DNA of 64,000 nucleotides, taken from Nematostella vectensis (taxonomy: Eukaryota; Cnidaria; Anthozoa; Actiniaria; Edwardsiidae). Positions 33,617 through 46,235 of this stretch are shown here, piece by piece. The stretch is taken from NCBI RefSeq assembly GCF_932526225.1, contig NC_064046.1:5319306-5383305 (forward strand), read 5' to 3'. Below the pieces are notes generated by a model, which saw only the letters and a list, made by a program, of their open reading frames with translations, had not been told where the DNA came from and ran no database searches. Position 1 is the stretch's first letter. Every line of letters begins with the position of its first letter. Position numbers and translations under genes: made by a program.

Positions 33617-34158
33617 CTGATTTTTTTACTCGTTCTTTTGAATCGGCGATTTGCGTCTGCCAACGTGATGTACTAAGTTCGAAATACTATGTCAACGTCG
33701 GCCTTGTGGCGCAATGGATAAGGCGCCTGACTACGGATCAGGAGATTCCAGGTTAGAGTCCTGGCAGGGTCTCTGATTTTTACTTCCTTCTTTTTGATCG
33801 TGATAATTTTGTTTCTGTTCGTCTTTTCTATGATGTAGTGAATAATTTTCCTTATTCGAATCTCGGCAGGTTCCCTGTCTTTGCATAATATTTGATGTCA
33901 ACGCTATTTGTTTCACGCGAGGTGATTTACTTATTCCAAAATTACATCGGCGATTTGCGTCTGCCAACGTGATGTACTAAGTTCGAAATTTTTCGTCAAC
34001 GTCGGACTTCTGGCCCAATGGATAAGGCGCCTGACTACGGATCAGGAGATTCAAGGTTCGAGTTCTGGCAGGGTCGCTGCTTTTTTACTCGTTCTTTTGA
34101 ATCGGCGATTTGCGTCTGGCAATGTGACGTACTAAGTTCGAGATACTACTTTAACGTC

Positions 34159-34231
34159 GGCCTTGTGGCCCATTGGATAAGGCGCCTGACTACGGATCAG
34201 GAGATTCCAGGTTCGAGTCCTGGCAGGGTCG
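34159..34231 (+). tRNA. tRNA-Arg(ACG), T14 variant
   Basis: Consensus except A14 to T (GCCCATTGG), a conserved core and A-box base. Confidence 0.65.
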
Positions 34232-34595
34232 CTGGTTTTGCCTCGATTTTTACTTATAGTGATTATTTCGATTTCTGTTACTCTTTTCTATGATGTAAAT
34301 TATAATTTTTCAGGTTAAAGTGCTGGTAGGGTCGCCGTCTTTGTATAATATTTTGGGCTATTTGCTACGGGCAATATGACGTACTAATTACAAGTTTACA
34401 ACAGTAACCTCGGCCCTGTGGCCCAATGGATAAGTGGCCTTACTACGGATCAGGAGATTCGAGGTTACAGTCCTGGCAGGGTCTCTGATTTTTGCTTCCT
34501 TCTTTTCTATCCTGATCCTTGGCATAATAATTTTACTTCTGGCGATTTGCGTCTGGCAATGTGACGTACTAAGTTAGAGATACTACTTTAACGTC

Positions 34596-34668
34596 GGCCT
34601 TGTGGCCCAATGGATAAGGTGCCTGACTACGGATCAGGAGATTCCAGGTTCGAGTCCTGGCATGGTCG
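34596..34668 (+). tRNA. tRNA-Arg(ACG), CATGGTC acceptor class
   Basis: Otherwise good, but 3' strand CATGGTC gives one T-T mispair. Class starts: 34596, 41852, 44775, 48265, 49070, 51910, 52560, 59611; 47615 has CACGGTC. 34596 also has GGTG before the anticodon stem. Confidence 0.68.
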
Positions 34669-34751
34669 CTGAATTTTTTACTCGTTCTTTTGAATCGGCG
34701 ATTTGCGTCTGCAAACGTAATGTACTATATTCGAAATTCTACGTCAACATC

Positions 34752-34824
34752 GGCCTTGTGGCCCAATGGATAAGGCGCCTGACTACGGATCAGGAGATTC
34801 CAGGTTCGAGTCCTGGCAGGGTCG
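34752..34824 (+). tRNA. tRNA-Arg(ACG), GGCC type
   Basis: Consensus copy followed by GCTGC and a T6 run. Confidence 0.9.
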
Positions 34825-37723
34825 CTGCTTTTTTACTCGTTCTTTTGAATCGGCGATTTGCGTCTGCCAACGTAATGTACTATATTCGAAATTCTACGTC
34901 AACATCGGCCTTGTGGCCCAATGGATAAGGCGCCTGACTACGGATCAGGAGATTCCAGATTCGAGTCCTGGCAGGGTCGCTGATTTTTTTACTCGTTCTT
35001 TTGAAACGGCGATTTGCGTCTGCCAACGTGATGTACTAAGTTCGAAATATTATGTCAACGTCGGCCTTGTGGCGCAATGGATAAGGCGCCTGACTACGGA
35101 TCAAGAGATTCCAGGTTCGAGTCCTGGCAGGATCGCTGCTTTTTTACTCGTTCTTTTGAATAGGCGATTTGCGTCTGCCAACGTGATGTACTAAGTTCGA
35201 AATACTACGTCAACGTCGGACTTCTGGCCCAATGGATAAGGCGCCTGACTACGGATCAGAAGATTCCAGGTTCGAGTCGTGACAGGGTCGCTGATTTTTG
35301 CCTCCTTCTTTTGAATCGGCGAATTGCGTCTGCCAACGTAATTTACTAAGTTCGAAATACTACGTCAACATCGGCCTTGTGGCCCAATGGATAAGGCGCC
35401 TGACTACGGATTAGGAGATTCTAGGTTTGAGTCCTGACAGGATTGCTAATGTTTGCTTCCTTCTTCTTAATCGTGATAATTTTGTTAGCTGTTCGTTTTT
35501 TCTATGATGTAGTGTATAATTTTTCTTGTTCGAATCCCGGCAGGGTCCCTGTCTTTGCATAATATTTGATGTCAACGCTATTTGTTTCACGCGAGGTGAT
35601 TTACTTATTCCAAAATTACAACATTATTTCCAGCCCTGTGGCCCAATATATACGACGCCTGACTACGGATCAGGAGATTCCGTAACATCAGCCCTATGGC
35701 CCAATGGATAAGTCGCCTGATTAGGGATCAGGAGATTCGAGGTTAGTGTCCTGGCAGGGTCTCTGAGTTTTGCTTCCTTCTTTTCTATCCTGATCCTTGG
35801 CATAAAAAGTTTACTCCTGGCGATTTGCGTCTGCCAATGTGACGTACTAACTTCGAGAATTTACTTCAACGTCGGCCTTGAGGCCCAATGGAAAGGGCGC
35901 CTGACTACGGATCAGGAGATTCCAGGTTTGAGTCCTGGCAGGGTCGCTGATTTTTGCCTCGTGTTTTTATTCTTATAGTTATTATTTCGATTATTTTGAG
36001 TCGTTCTTTTGAATCGGCGATTTGCGTCTGCCAATGTGATGTACTAAGGTCTAAATACTACGTCAACGTCGGCCTTGTGGCCCAATGGATAAGGTGCCTG
36101 ACTACGGATCAGGAGATTCGAGGTTAGAGTCCTGGCAGGGTCTCTGATTTTTACTTCTTTCTTTTTGATCGTGATAATTTTGTTTCTGTTCGTCTTTTCT
36201 ATGATGTAGTGAATAATTTTCCTTGTTCGAATCCCGGCAGGGTCCCTGTCTTTGCATAATATTTGATGTCAACGGTATTTGTTTCACGCGAGGTGATTTA
36301 CTTATTCCAAAATTACAACATTTACCTCATCCCTGTGGCCCAATATATACGACGCCTGACTACAGATCAGGAGATTCCAGGTTCGAGTCCTGGCAGGGTC
36401 GCTGATTTTTGCCTCCTTCTTTTGAATCGGCGAATTGCGTCTGCCAACGTACATTACTAAGTTTGAAATACTACGTCAACATCGGCCTTGTTGCCCAATG
36501 GATAAGGCGCCTGAATAGGGATCAGGAGCTTCGAGGTTAGAGTCCTGGCAGGGTCTCTGATTTTTTCTTCCTTCTTTTCTATCCTGATCCTTGGCATAAT
36601 AATTTTACTCCTGGCGATTTGCGTCTGGCAATGTGACGTACTAAGTTCGAGATACTACTTTAACGTCGGCCTTGTGGCCCAATGGATAAGGCGCCTGACT
36701 ACGGATCAGGAGATTCCAGGTTCGAGTCCTAGCAGGGTCGCTGGTTTTGCCTCGATTTTTTCTTATAGTGATTATTTCGATTTCTGTTAGTCTTTTCTAT
36801 GATGTAAAGTATAATTTTTCAGGTCAAAGTGCTGGTAGGGTCGCCGTCTTTGTATAATATTTTGGGCTATTTGCTACGGGCAATGTGACGTACTAATTAC
36901 AAGTTTACAACAGTAACCTCGGCCCTGTGGCCCAATGGATAAGTGGCCTTACTACGGATCAGAAGATTCGAGGTTAGAGTCCTGGCAGGGTCTCTGATTT
37001 TTGCTTCCTTCTTTTCTATCCTGATCCTTGGCATAATAATTTTACTTCTGGCTATTTGCGTCTGGCAATGTGACGTACTAAGTTAGAGATACTACTTTAA
37101 CGTCGGCCTTGTGGCCCAATGGATAAGGCGCCTGACTACGGATCAGGAGATTCCAGTTCGAGTTTTTTCTATGATGTAGTGTATAATTGTTCTTGTTCGA
37201 ATCCCGGCAGGGTCCCTGTCTTTGCATAATATTTGATGTCAACGCTATTTGTTTCACGCGAGGTGATTTACTTATTCCAAAATTACAACATTAACCTCAG
37301 CCCTGTGGCCCAATATATACGACACCTGACTACGGATCAGGAGATTCCGTAACATCAGCCCTATGGCCCAATGGATAAGTCGCCTGATTAGGGATCAGGA
37401 GATTCGAGGTTAGAGTCCTGGCAGGGTCTCTGATTTTGCTTCCTTCTTTTTTATCCTGATCCTTGGCATAATAATTTTACTTCTGCCGATTTGCGTCTGC
37501 CAATGTGAAGTACTAAGTTCGAAGATTTACTTCAACGTCGGCCTTGTGGCCCAATGGATAAGGCGCCTGACTACGGATCAGGAAATTCCAGGTTCGAGTC
37601 CTGGCAGGGTCTCTGATTTTTGCTTCCTTCTTTTCTATCCTGATCCTTGGCATAATAATTTTACTCCTGGCGATTTGCGTCTGCCAATGGGACGTACTAA
37701 GTTCGAGAATTTACTTCAACGTC

Positions 37724-37796
37724 GGCCTTGTGGCCCAATGGATAAGGCGCCTGACTACGGATCAGGAGATTCCAGGTTCGAGTCCTGGCAGGGTCG
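37724..37796 (+). tRNA. tRNA-Arg(ACG), GGCC type
   Basis: Consensus copy; paralogue at 63791. Confidence 0.9.
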
Positions 37797-37964
37797 CTGA
37801 TTTTTGCCTCGTTCTTTTGAATCGGCGATTTGCGTCTGCCAACGTGATGTACTAAGTTCGAAATACTACGTCAACGTCGGCCTTGGGGCCCAATGGATAA
37901 GGCGCCTGACTACAGATCAGGAGATTCCAGGTTCGAGTCATGGCAGGGTCGCTGATTTTTGCCT

Positions 37965-39206
37965 CCTTCTTTTGAATCGGCGAATTGCGTCTGCCAACGT
38001 AATGTACTATATTCGAAATTCTACGTCAACATCGCCCTTGTGGCCCAATGGATAAGGCGCCTGACTACGGATCAGGAGATGCCAGGTTCGAGTCCTGGCA
38101 GGGTCGCTGATTTTTTTACTCGTTCTTTTGAATCGGCGATTTGCGTCTGCCAACGTGATGTACTGAGTTCGAAATACTATGTCAAGGTCGGCCTTGTGGC
38201 GCAATGGATAAGGCGCGTGACTACGGATCAGGAGATTCCAGGTTCGAGTCCTGGCAGGGTCGCTGGTTTTGCCTCGATTTTTTCTTATAGTGACTATTTC
38301 GATTTCTGTTAGTCTTTTCTATGATGTAAAGTATAATTTTTCAGGTTAAAGTGCTGGTAGGGTCGCCGTCTTTGTATAATATTTTGGGCTATTTGCTACG
38401 GGCAATGTGACGTACTAATTACAAGTTTACAACAGTAACCTCGGCCCTGTGGCCCAATGGATAAGTGGCCTTACTACGGATCAGGAGATTCGAGGTTAGA
38501 GTCCTGGCAGGGTCTCTGATTTTTGCTTCCTTCTTTTCTATCCTGATCCTTGGCATAATAATTTTACTTCTGCCGATTTGCGTCTGCCAATGTGACGTAC
38601 TAAGTTCGAAGATTTACTTCAACGTCGGCCTTGTGGCCCAATGGATAAGGCGCCTGACTACGGATCAGGAGATTCCAGGTTCGAGTCCTGGCAGGGTCTC
38701 TGATTTTTGCTTCCTTCTTTTCTATCCTGATCCTTGGCATAACAATTTTACTTCTGCCGATTTGCGTCTGCCAATGTGACGTACTAAGTTTGAGAATTTA
38801 CTTCAACGTCGTCCTTGTGGCCCAATGGATAAGGCGCCTGACTACGGATCAGGAGATTCCAGGTTCTAGTCCTGGCAGGGTCGTTGATTTTTGCCTCGTT
38901 CTTTTGAATCGGCGATTTGCGTCTGCCAACGTGATGTACTAACTTCGAAATACTACGTCGACGTCGGCCTTGTGGCGCAATGGATAAGGCGCGTGACTAC
39001 GGATCAGGAGATTCCAGGTTAGGGTCCTGGCAGGGTCGCTGATTTTTGCCTCCTTCTTTTGAATCGGCGAATTGCGTCTGCCAACGTAATGTACTAAGCT
39101 TGAAATACTATGTCAACGTCGGCCTTGTGGCCCAATAGATTAGGCGTCTGACTACGGATCAGGAGATTCCAGGTTCGAGTCCTGGCAGGGTCGCTGATTT
39201 TTGCCT
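37965..39206 (+). repeat. 1,242-bp tandem duplication, first copy
   Basis: Seven tRNA-like copies (38034, 38190, 38443, 38627, 38811, 38966, 39121) recur 1,242 bp later. Edges are approximate. Confidence 0.9.
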
Positions 39207-39275
39207 CCTTCTTTTGAATCGGCGAATTGCGTCTGCCAACGTAATGTACTATATTCGAAATTCTACGTCAACATC

Positions 39276-39348
39276 GGCCTTGTGGCCCAATGGATAAGGT
39301 GCCTGACTACGGATCAGGAGATGCCAGGTTCGAGTCCTGGCAGGGTCG
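39276..39348 (+). tRNA. tRNA-Arg(ACG), variable loop AGATG
   Basis: All stems paired; T48 is G and base 26 lies in GGTG. Paralogue 54514. Confidence 0.78.
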
Positions 39349-39431
39349 CTGATTTTTTTACTCGTTCTTTTGAATCGGCGATTTGCGTCTGCCAACATGA
39401 TGTACTGAGTTCGAAATACTATGTCAAGGTC

Positions 39432-39504
39432 GGCCTTGTGGCGCAATGGATAAGGCGCCTGACTACGGATCAGGAGATTCCAGGTTCGAGTCCTGGCAGG
39501 GTCA
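39432..39504 (+). tRNA. tRNA-Arg(ACG), GCGC A box, discriminator A
   Basis: A box TGGCGCAATGG matches the form in animal tRNA-Arg(ACG) genes I know. C12 to G costs one D-stem pair. A73 instead of G; both purines are acceptable for arginine tRNAs. Confidence 0.75.
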
Positions 39505-40362
39505 CTGGTTTTGCCTCGATTTTTTCTTATAGTGACTATTTCGATTTCTGTTAGTCTTTTCTATGATGTGAAGTATAATTTTTCAGGTTAAAGTGCTGGT
39601 AGGGTCGCCGTCTTTGTATAATATTTTGGGCTATTTGCTACGGGCAATGTGACGTACTAATTACAAGTTTACAACAGTAACCTCGGCCCTGTGGCCCAAT
39701 GGATAAGTGGCCTTACTACGGATCAGGAGATTCGAGGTTAGAGTCCTGGCAGGGTCTCTGATTTTTGCTTCCTTCTTTTCTATCCTGATCCTTGGCATAA
39801 TAATTTTACTTCTGCCGATTTGCGTCTGCCAATGTGACGTACTAAGTTCGAAGATTTACTTCAACGTCGGCCTTGTGGCCCAATGGATAAGGCGCCTGAC
39901 TACGGATCAGGAGATTCCAGGTTCGAGTCCTGGCAGGGTCTCTGATTTTTGCTTCCTTCTTTTCTATCCTGATCCTTGGCATAACAATTTTACTTCTGCC
40001 GATTTGCGTCTGCCAATGTGACGTACTAAGTTTGAGAATTTACTTCAACGTCGGCCTTGTGGCCCAATGGATAAGGCGCCTGACTACGGATCAGGAGATT
40101 CCAGGTTCTAGTCCTGGCAGGGTCGCTGATTTTTGCCTCGTTCTTTTGAATCGGCGATTTGCGTCTGCCAACGTGATGTACTAAGTTCGAAATACTACGT
40201 CGACGTCGGCCTTGGGGCCCAATGGATAAGGCGCCTGACTACGGATCAGGAGATTCCAGGTTAGGGTCCTGGCAGGGTCGCTGATTTTTGCCTCCTTCTT
40301 TTGAATCGGCGAATTGCGTCTGCCAACGTAATGTATCAAGCTTGAAATACTATGTCAACGTC

Positions 40363-40435
40363 GGCCTTGTGGCCCAATGGATAAGGCGTCTGACTACGGA
40401 TCAGGAGATTCCAGGTTCGAGTCCTGGCAGGGTCG
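40363..40435 (+). tRNA. tRNA-Arg(ACG), TCTGA stem
   Basis: Fully paired GGCC copy. Upstream GTATCAAGC differs from the usual GTACTAAG; T-run interrupted (GATTTGTG). Confidence 0.9.
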
Positions 40436-40517
40436 CTGATTTGTGCCTCCTTCTTTTGAATCGGCGAATTGCGTCTGCCAACGTAATGTACTCAAATCGA
40501 AATACTACGTCAAGATC

Positions 40518-40590
40518 GGCCTTGTGGCCCAATGGATAAGGCGCCTGACTACGGATCAGGAGATTCCAGGTTCGAGTCCTGGCAGGGTCG
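40518..40590 (+). tRNA. tRNA-Arg(ACG), GGCC type
   Basis: Consensus copy with 5' flank GTACTCAAATCG. Confidence 0.9.
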
Positions 40591-42007
40591 CTGATTTTTG
40601 TCTCGTTCTTTTGAATCGGCGATTTGGGTCTGCCAACGTGATGTACTAAGTTCGAAATACTACGTCAACGTCGGACTTCTGGCCCAATGGATAAGGCGCC
40701 TGACCACGGATCAGGAGATTCCAGGTTCGAGTCCTGGCAGGGTAGCTGATTTTTGCCTCCTTCTTTTGAATCGGCGAATTGCGTCTGCCAACGTATATTA
40801 CTAAGTTCGAAATACTACGTCGACATCGGCCCTGTTGCCCAATCGATAAGGCGCCTGACTACGGATCAGGAGATTCTAGGTTCGATTCCTGGCAGGATCG
40901 CTGATTTTTGCTTCCTTCTTCTTAATCGTGATAATTTTGTTTGCTGTTCTCCTTTATATGATGTAGTGTATAATTTTCCTTATTCGAGTCCCGGCAGGGT
41001 CCCTGTCTTTGCATAATATTTGATGTCAACGCTATTTGTTTCACGCGAGGTGATTTACTTATTCCAAAATTACAACATTAACCTCAGCCCTGTGGCCCAA
41101 TATAAACGACGCCTGACTACGGATCAGGAGATTCCGTAACATCAGCCCTATGGCCCAATGGATAAGTCGCCTGAATAGGGATCAGGAGATTCGAGGTTAG
41201 AGTCCTGGCAGGGTCTCTGATTTTTTCTTCCTTCTTTTCTATCCTGATCCTTGGCATAATAATTTTACTCCTGGCGATTTGCGTCTGGCAATGTGACGTA
41301 CTAAGTTCGAAATAATACTTTAACGTCGGCCCTATGGCCCAATGGATAAGGCGCCTGACTACGGATCAGGAGATTCGAGGTTAGAGTCGTGGCAGGGTCT
41401 CTGATTTTTACTTCCTTCTTTTCTATCCTGATCCTTGGCATAATAATTTTACTCATGCCGATTTGCGTCTAGCAATGTGACGTACTAAGTTTGAAATACT
41501 ACTTCAACGTCTCGCCTTGTGGCCCAATGGATAAGGCGCCTGACTACGGATCAGGAGATTCGAGGTTAGAGTCGTGGCAGGGTCTCTGATTTTTACTTCC
41601 ATCTTTTATATCCTGATGCTTGGCATAAAAATTTTACTGCTGGTGATTTGCGTCTGCCAATGGGACGTACTAAGTTCGAGAATTTACTTCAACGTTGGCC
41701 TTGTGGCCCAATGGATAAGGCGCCTGACCTCGGATCAGGAGATTCCAGGTTCGAGTGCTGGCAGGGTCGCTGATTTTTGCCTCGTTCTTTTGAATCGGCG
41801 ATTTGCGTCTGCCAACGTGATGTACTAAGTTCGAAATACTATGTCAACATCGGCCTTGTGGCCCAATGGATAAGGCGCCTGACTACGGATCAGGAGATTC
41901 CAGGTTCGAGTCCTGGCATGGTCGCTGATTTTTTTACTCGTTCTTTTGAATCGACGATTTGCGTCTGCCAACGTGATGTACTAAGTTCGAAATACTATGT
42001 CAACGTC

Positions 42008-42080
42008 GGCCTTGTGGCCAAATGGATAAGGCGCCTGACTACGGATCAGGAGATTCCAGGTTCGAGTCCTGGCAGGGTCG
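42008..42080 (+). tRNA. tRNA-Arg(ACG), A13 variant
   Basis: Consensus except TGGCCAAATGG. Confidence 0.82.
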
Positions 42081-42162
42081 CTGATTTTTGGCACGTTCTT
42101 TTGAATCGGCGATTTGCGTCTGCCAACGTGATGTACTAAGTTCGAAATACTACGTCAACGTC

Positions 42163-42235
42163 GGCCTTGTGGCCCAATGGATAAGGCGCCTGACTACGGA
42201 TCAGGAGATTCCAGGTTCGAGTCCTGGCAGGGTCG
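42163..42235 (+). tRNA. tRNA-Arg(ACG), GGCC type
   Basis: Consensus copy. Confidence 0.9.
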
Positions 42236-43157
42236 CTGATTTTTTCCTACTTCTTTTGAATCGCCGAATTGCGTCTGCCAACGTAATGTACTATATTCGA
42301 AATTCTACGTCAACATCGGCCTTGAGGCCCAATGGATAAGGCGCCTGACTACGGATCAGGAGATTCTAGGTTCGATTCCTTGCAGGATCGCTGATTTTTG
42401 CTTCCTTCTTCTTAATCGTGATAATTTTGTTTGCTGTTCGTCTTTTCTATGATGTAGTGTATAATTTTCCTTATTCGAGTCCCGGCAGGGTCCATGTCTT
42501 TGCATAATATTTGATGTTAACGCTATTTGTTTCACGCGAGGTGATTTACTTATTCCAAAATTACAACATTAATCTCAGCCCTGTGGCCCAATATAAACGA
42601 CGCCTGACTACGGATCAGGAGATTCCGTAACATCAGCCCTATGGCCCAATGGATAAGTCGCCTGAATAGGGATCAGGAGATTCGAGGTTAAAGTCCTGGC
42701 AGGGTCTCTGATTTTTGCTTCCTTCTTCTCTATCCTGATCCTTGGCATAATAATTTTACTCCTGGCGATTTGCGTCTGGCAATGTGACGTACTAAGTTTG
42801 AGATACTACTTTAACGTCGGCCTTGTGGCCCAATGGATAAGGCGCCTGACTACGGATCAGGAGATTCCAGGTTCGAGTCCTGGCAGGGTCTCTGATTTTT
42901 GCTTCCTTCTTTTCTATCCTGATCCTTGGCATAAAAATTTTACTCCTGGCGATTTGCGTCTGCCAATCGGACGTACTAAGTTCGAGAATTTACTTCAACC
43001 ACGGCCTTGTGGCCCAATGGATAAGGCGCCTGACCTCGGATCAGGAGATTCCAGGTTCGAGTGCTGGCAGGGTCGCTGATTTTTGCCTCGTTCTTTTGAA
43101 TCGACGATTTGCGTCTGCCAACGTGATGTACTAAGTTCGAAATACTATGTCAACGTC

Positions 43158-43230
43158 GGCCTTGTGGCCCAATGGATAAGGCGCCTGACCTCGGATCAGG
43201 AGATTCCAGGTTCGAGTCCTGGCAGGGTCC
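43158..43230 (+). tRNA. tRNA-like gene with TCG anticodon, C73
   Basis: Loop CCTCGGA gives anticodon TCG (still Arg, CGA) but C33. T arm intact, discriminator C. Same form at 50376; 46081 also has T1. Further TCG copies with TTCGAGTG T loops: 41697, 43003, 44620, 45926, 48110, 48915, 50221, 52405. Confidence 0.65.
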
Positions 43231-43312
43231 CTGATTTTTGCCTCGTTCTTTTGAATCGGCGATTTGCGTCTGCCAGCGTGATGTACTAAGTTCGAAATAC
43301 TACGTCAACGTC

Positions 43313-43385
43313 GGCCTTGTGGCCCAATGGATAAGGCGCCTGACTACGGATCAGGAGATTCCAGGTTCGAGTCCTGGCAGGGTCG
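43313..43385 (+). tRNA. tRNA-Arg(ACG), GGCC type
   Basis: Consensus copy; kin at 46236 and 50531. Confidence 0.9.
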
Positions 43386-43467
43386 CTGATTTTTGACTCC
43401 TTCTTTTGAATCGGCGAATTGCGTCTGCCAACGTAATGTACTATATTCCAAATTCTACGTCAACATC

Positions 43468-43540
43468 GGCCTTGAGGCCCAATGGATAAGGCGCCTGACT
43501 ACGGATCAGGAGATTCCAGGTTCGAGTCCTGGCAGGGTCG
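43468..43540 (+). tRNA. tRNA-Arg(ACG), A8 variant
   Basis: Consensus except T8 to A (CTTGAGGCCC). Confidence 0.72.
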
Positions 43541-43623
43541 CTGATTTTTTTACTCGTTCTTTTGAATCGGCGATTTGCGTCTGCCAACGTGATGTACTAA
43601 GTTCGAAATACTATGTCAACATC

Positions 43624-43696
43624 GGCCTTGTGGCCCAATTGATAAGGCGCCTGACTAAGGATCAGGAGATTCCAGGTTCGAGTCCTGGCAGGGTCG
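43624..43696 (+). tRNA. tRNA-like gene with AAG anticodon
   Basis: Loop CTAAGGA gives AAG (Leu CUU) by C35 to A. G18 is also T (CAATTGATAA). B box and stems intact. Confidence 0.65.
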
Positions 43697-43779
43697 CTGA
43701 TTTTTTTACTCGTTCTTTTGAATCGGCGATTTGCTTCTGCCAACGTGATGTACTAAGTTCGAAATACTATGTCAACGTC

Positions 43780-43852
43780 GGCCTTGTGGCCCAATGGATA
43801 TGGCGTCTGACTACGGATCAGGAGATTCCAGGTTCGAGTCCTGGCAGGGTCG
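43780..43852 (+). tRNA. tRNA-Arg(ACG), D-loop ATAT variant, TCTGA stem
   Basis: GGATATGGCG replaces GGATAAGGCG; the rest is paired. Same form at 46703, 46995, 50998 and 51290. Confidence 0.78.
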
Positions 43853-45085
43853 CTGATTTTTGCCTCCTTCTTTTGAATCGGCGAATTGCGTCTGCCAACG
43901 TAATGTACTAAAATCGAAATACTACGTCAACATCGGCCTTGTGGCCCAATGGATAAGGCGCCTGACTACGGATCAGGAGATTCTAGGTTCGAGTCCTGGC
44001 AGGATCGCTGATTTTTGCTTCCTTCTTCTTAATCGTGATAATTTTGTTTGCTGTTCGTCTTTTCTATGATGTAGTATATAATTTTCCTTATTCGAGTCCC
44101 GGCAGGGTCCATGTCTTTGCATAATATTTGATGTTAACGCTATTTGTTTCACGCGAGGTGATTTACTTATTCCAAAATTACAACATTAATCTCAGCCCTG
44201 TGGCCCAATATAAACGACGCCTGACTACGGATCAGGAGATTCCGTAACATCAGCCCTATGGCCCAATGGATAAGTCGCCTGAATAGGGATCAGGAGATTC
44301 GAGGTTAAAGTCCTGGCAGGGTCTCTGATTTTTGCTTCCTTCTTCTCTTTCCTGATCCTTGGCATAATAATTTTACTCCTGGCGATTTGCGTCTGGCAAT
44401 GTGACGTACTAAGTTCGAGATACTACTTTAACGTCGGCCTTGTGGCCAAATGGATAAGGCGCCTGACTACGGATCAGGAGATTCCAGGTTCGAGTCCTGG
44501 CAGGGTCTCTGATTTTTGCTTCCTTCTTTTCTATCCTGATCCTTGGCATAAAAATTTTACTCCTGGCGATTTGCGTCTGCCAATGGGACGTACTAAGTTC
44601 GAGAATTTACTTCAACGTCGGCCTTGTGGCCCAATGGATAAGGCGCCTGACCTCGGATCAGGAGATTCCAGGTTCGAGTGCTGGCAGGGTCGCTGATTTT
44701 TGCCTCGTTCTTTTGAATCGGCGATTTGCGTCTGCCAACGTGATGTACTAAGTTCGAAATACTATGTCAACATCGGCCTTGTGGCCCAATGGATAAGGCG
44801 CCTGACTACGGATCAGGAGATTCCAGGTTCGAGTCCTGGCATGGTCGCTGAATTTTTTACTCGTTTTTTTTAATCGACGATTTGCGTCTGCCAACGTGAT
44901 GTACTAAGTTCGAAATACTATGTCAACGTCGGCCTTGTGACCAAATGGATAAGGCGCCTGACTACGGATCAGGAGATTCCAGGTTCGAGTCCTGGCAGGG
45001 TCGCTGATTTTTGCCACGTTCTTTTGAATCGGCGATTTGCGTCTGCCAACGTGATGTACTAAGTTCGAAATACTACGTCAACGTC

Positions 45086-45158
45086 GGCCTTGTGGCCCAA
45101 TGGATAAGGCGCCTGACTACGGATCAGGAGATTCCAGGTTCGAGTCCTGGCAGGGTCG
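45086..45158 (+). tRNA. tRNA-Arg(ACG), GGCC type
   Basis: Consensus copy; +2,923 partner of 42163. Confidence 0.9.
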
Positions 45159-46235
45159 CTGATTTTTGCCTACTTCTTTTGAATCGCCGAATTGCGTCTG
45201 CCAACGTAATGTACTATATTCGAAATTCTACGTCAACATCGGCCTTGAGGCCCAATGGATAAGGCGCCTGACTACGGATCAGGAGATTCTAGGTTCGATT
45301 CCTTGCAGGATCGCTGATTTTTGCTTCCTTCTTCTTAATCGTGATAATTTTGTTTGCTGTTCGTCTTTTCTATGATGTAGTGTATAATTTTCCTTATTCG
45401 AGTCCCGGCAGGGTCCATGTCTTTGCATAATATTTGATGTTAACGCTATTTGTTTCACGCGAGGTGATTTACTTATTCCAAAATTACAACATTAATCTCA
45501 GCCCTGTGGCCCAATATAAACGACGCCTGACTACGGATCAGGAGATTCAGTAACATCAGCCCTATGGCCCAATGGATAAGTCGCCTGAATAGGGATCAGG
45601 AGATTCGAGGTTAAAGTCCTGGCAGGGTCTCTGATTTTTGCTTCCTTCTTCTCTATCCTGATCCTTGGCATAATAATTTTACTCCTGGCGATTTGCGTCT
45701 GGCAATGTGACGTACTAAGTTTGAGATACTACTTTAACGTCGGCCTTGTGGCCCAATGGATAAGGCGCCTGACTACGGATCAGGAGATTCCAGGTTCGAG
45801 TCCTGGCAGGGTCTCTGATTTTTGCTTCCTTCTTTTCTATCCTGATCCTTGGCATAAAAATTTTACTCCTGGCGATTTGCGTCTGCCAATGGGACGTACT
45901 AAGTTCGAGAATTTACTTCAAACACGGCCTTGTGGCCCAATGGATAAGGCGCCTGACCTCGGATCAGGAGATTCCAGGTTCGAGTGCTGGCAGGGTCTCT
46001 GATTTTTGCCTCGTTCTTTTGAATCGACGATTTGCGTCTGCCAACGTGATGTACTAAGTTCGAAATACTATGTCAACGTCTGCCTTGTGGCCCAATGGAT
46101 AAGGCGCCTGACCTCGGATCAGGAGATTCCAGGTTCGAGTCCTGGCAGGGTCCCTGATTTTTGCCTCGTTCTTTTGAATCGGCGATTTACGTCTGCCAGC
46201 GTGATGTACTAAGTTCGAAATACTACGTCAACGTC

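Larger units (their letters stand above)
33544..37933 (+). repeat. 4.4-kb block, first copy (partner 59767-64000)
   Basis: Offset 26,223 bp up to the class D copy at 34412, then 26,067 bp from 34752 on; the partner lacks one 156-bp unit and is a mosaic there. The partner runs off the window end. Confidence 0.88.
39207..40448 (+). repeat. 1,242-bp tandem duplication, second copy
   Basis: Copies at 39276, 39432, 39685, 39869, 40053, 40208 and 40363. The second copy is generally less damaged; for example 40363 is consensus where 39121 has an altered D loop. A third copy is at 54445-55686. Confidence 0.9.
39201..41770 (+). repeat. 2.6-kb block, first copy (partner 54439-57007)
   Basis: Copies from 39276 to 41328 recur at +15,238 and those after 41513 at +15,237, in the same order. 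Confidence 0.88.
41777..43900 (+). repeat. 2,923-bp-offset duplication, first copy
   Basis: Twelve tRNA-like copies from 41852 to 43780 recur at +2,923. Register is lost after 46703, where the next gene follows at 136 instead of 155 bp. Confidence 0.9.

Noticed and set aside
33731-33967. Minus-strand open frames (for example ending CQDSNLESPDP)
   Set aside because: These are the complement of the tRNA T and anticodon arms and the type IV spacer; the recurrence follows the repeat, not a gene.
43393-43911. Plus-strand open frames of 60-172 codons as protein genes
   Set aside because: Each is a reading of tRNA plus spacer, most need a non-ATG start, frames overlap and repeat with the array, and no domain or signal peptide is visible.
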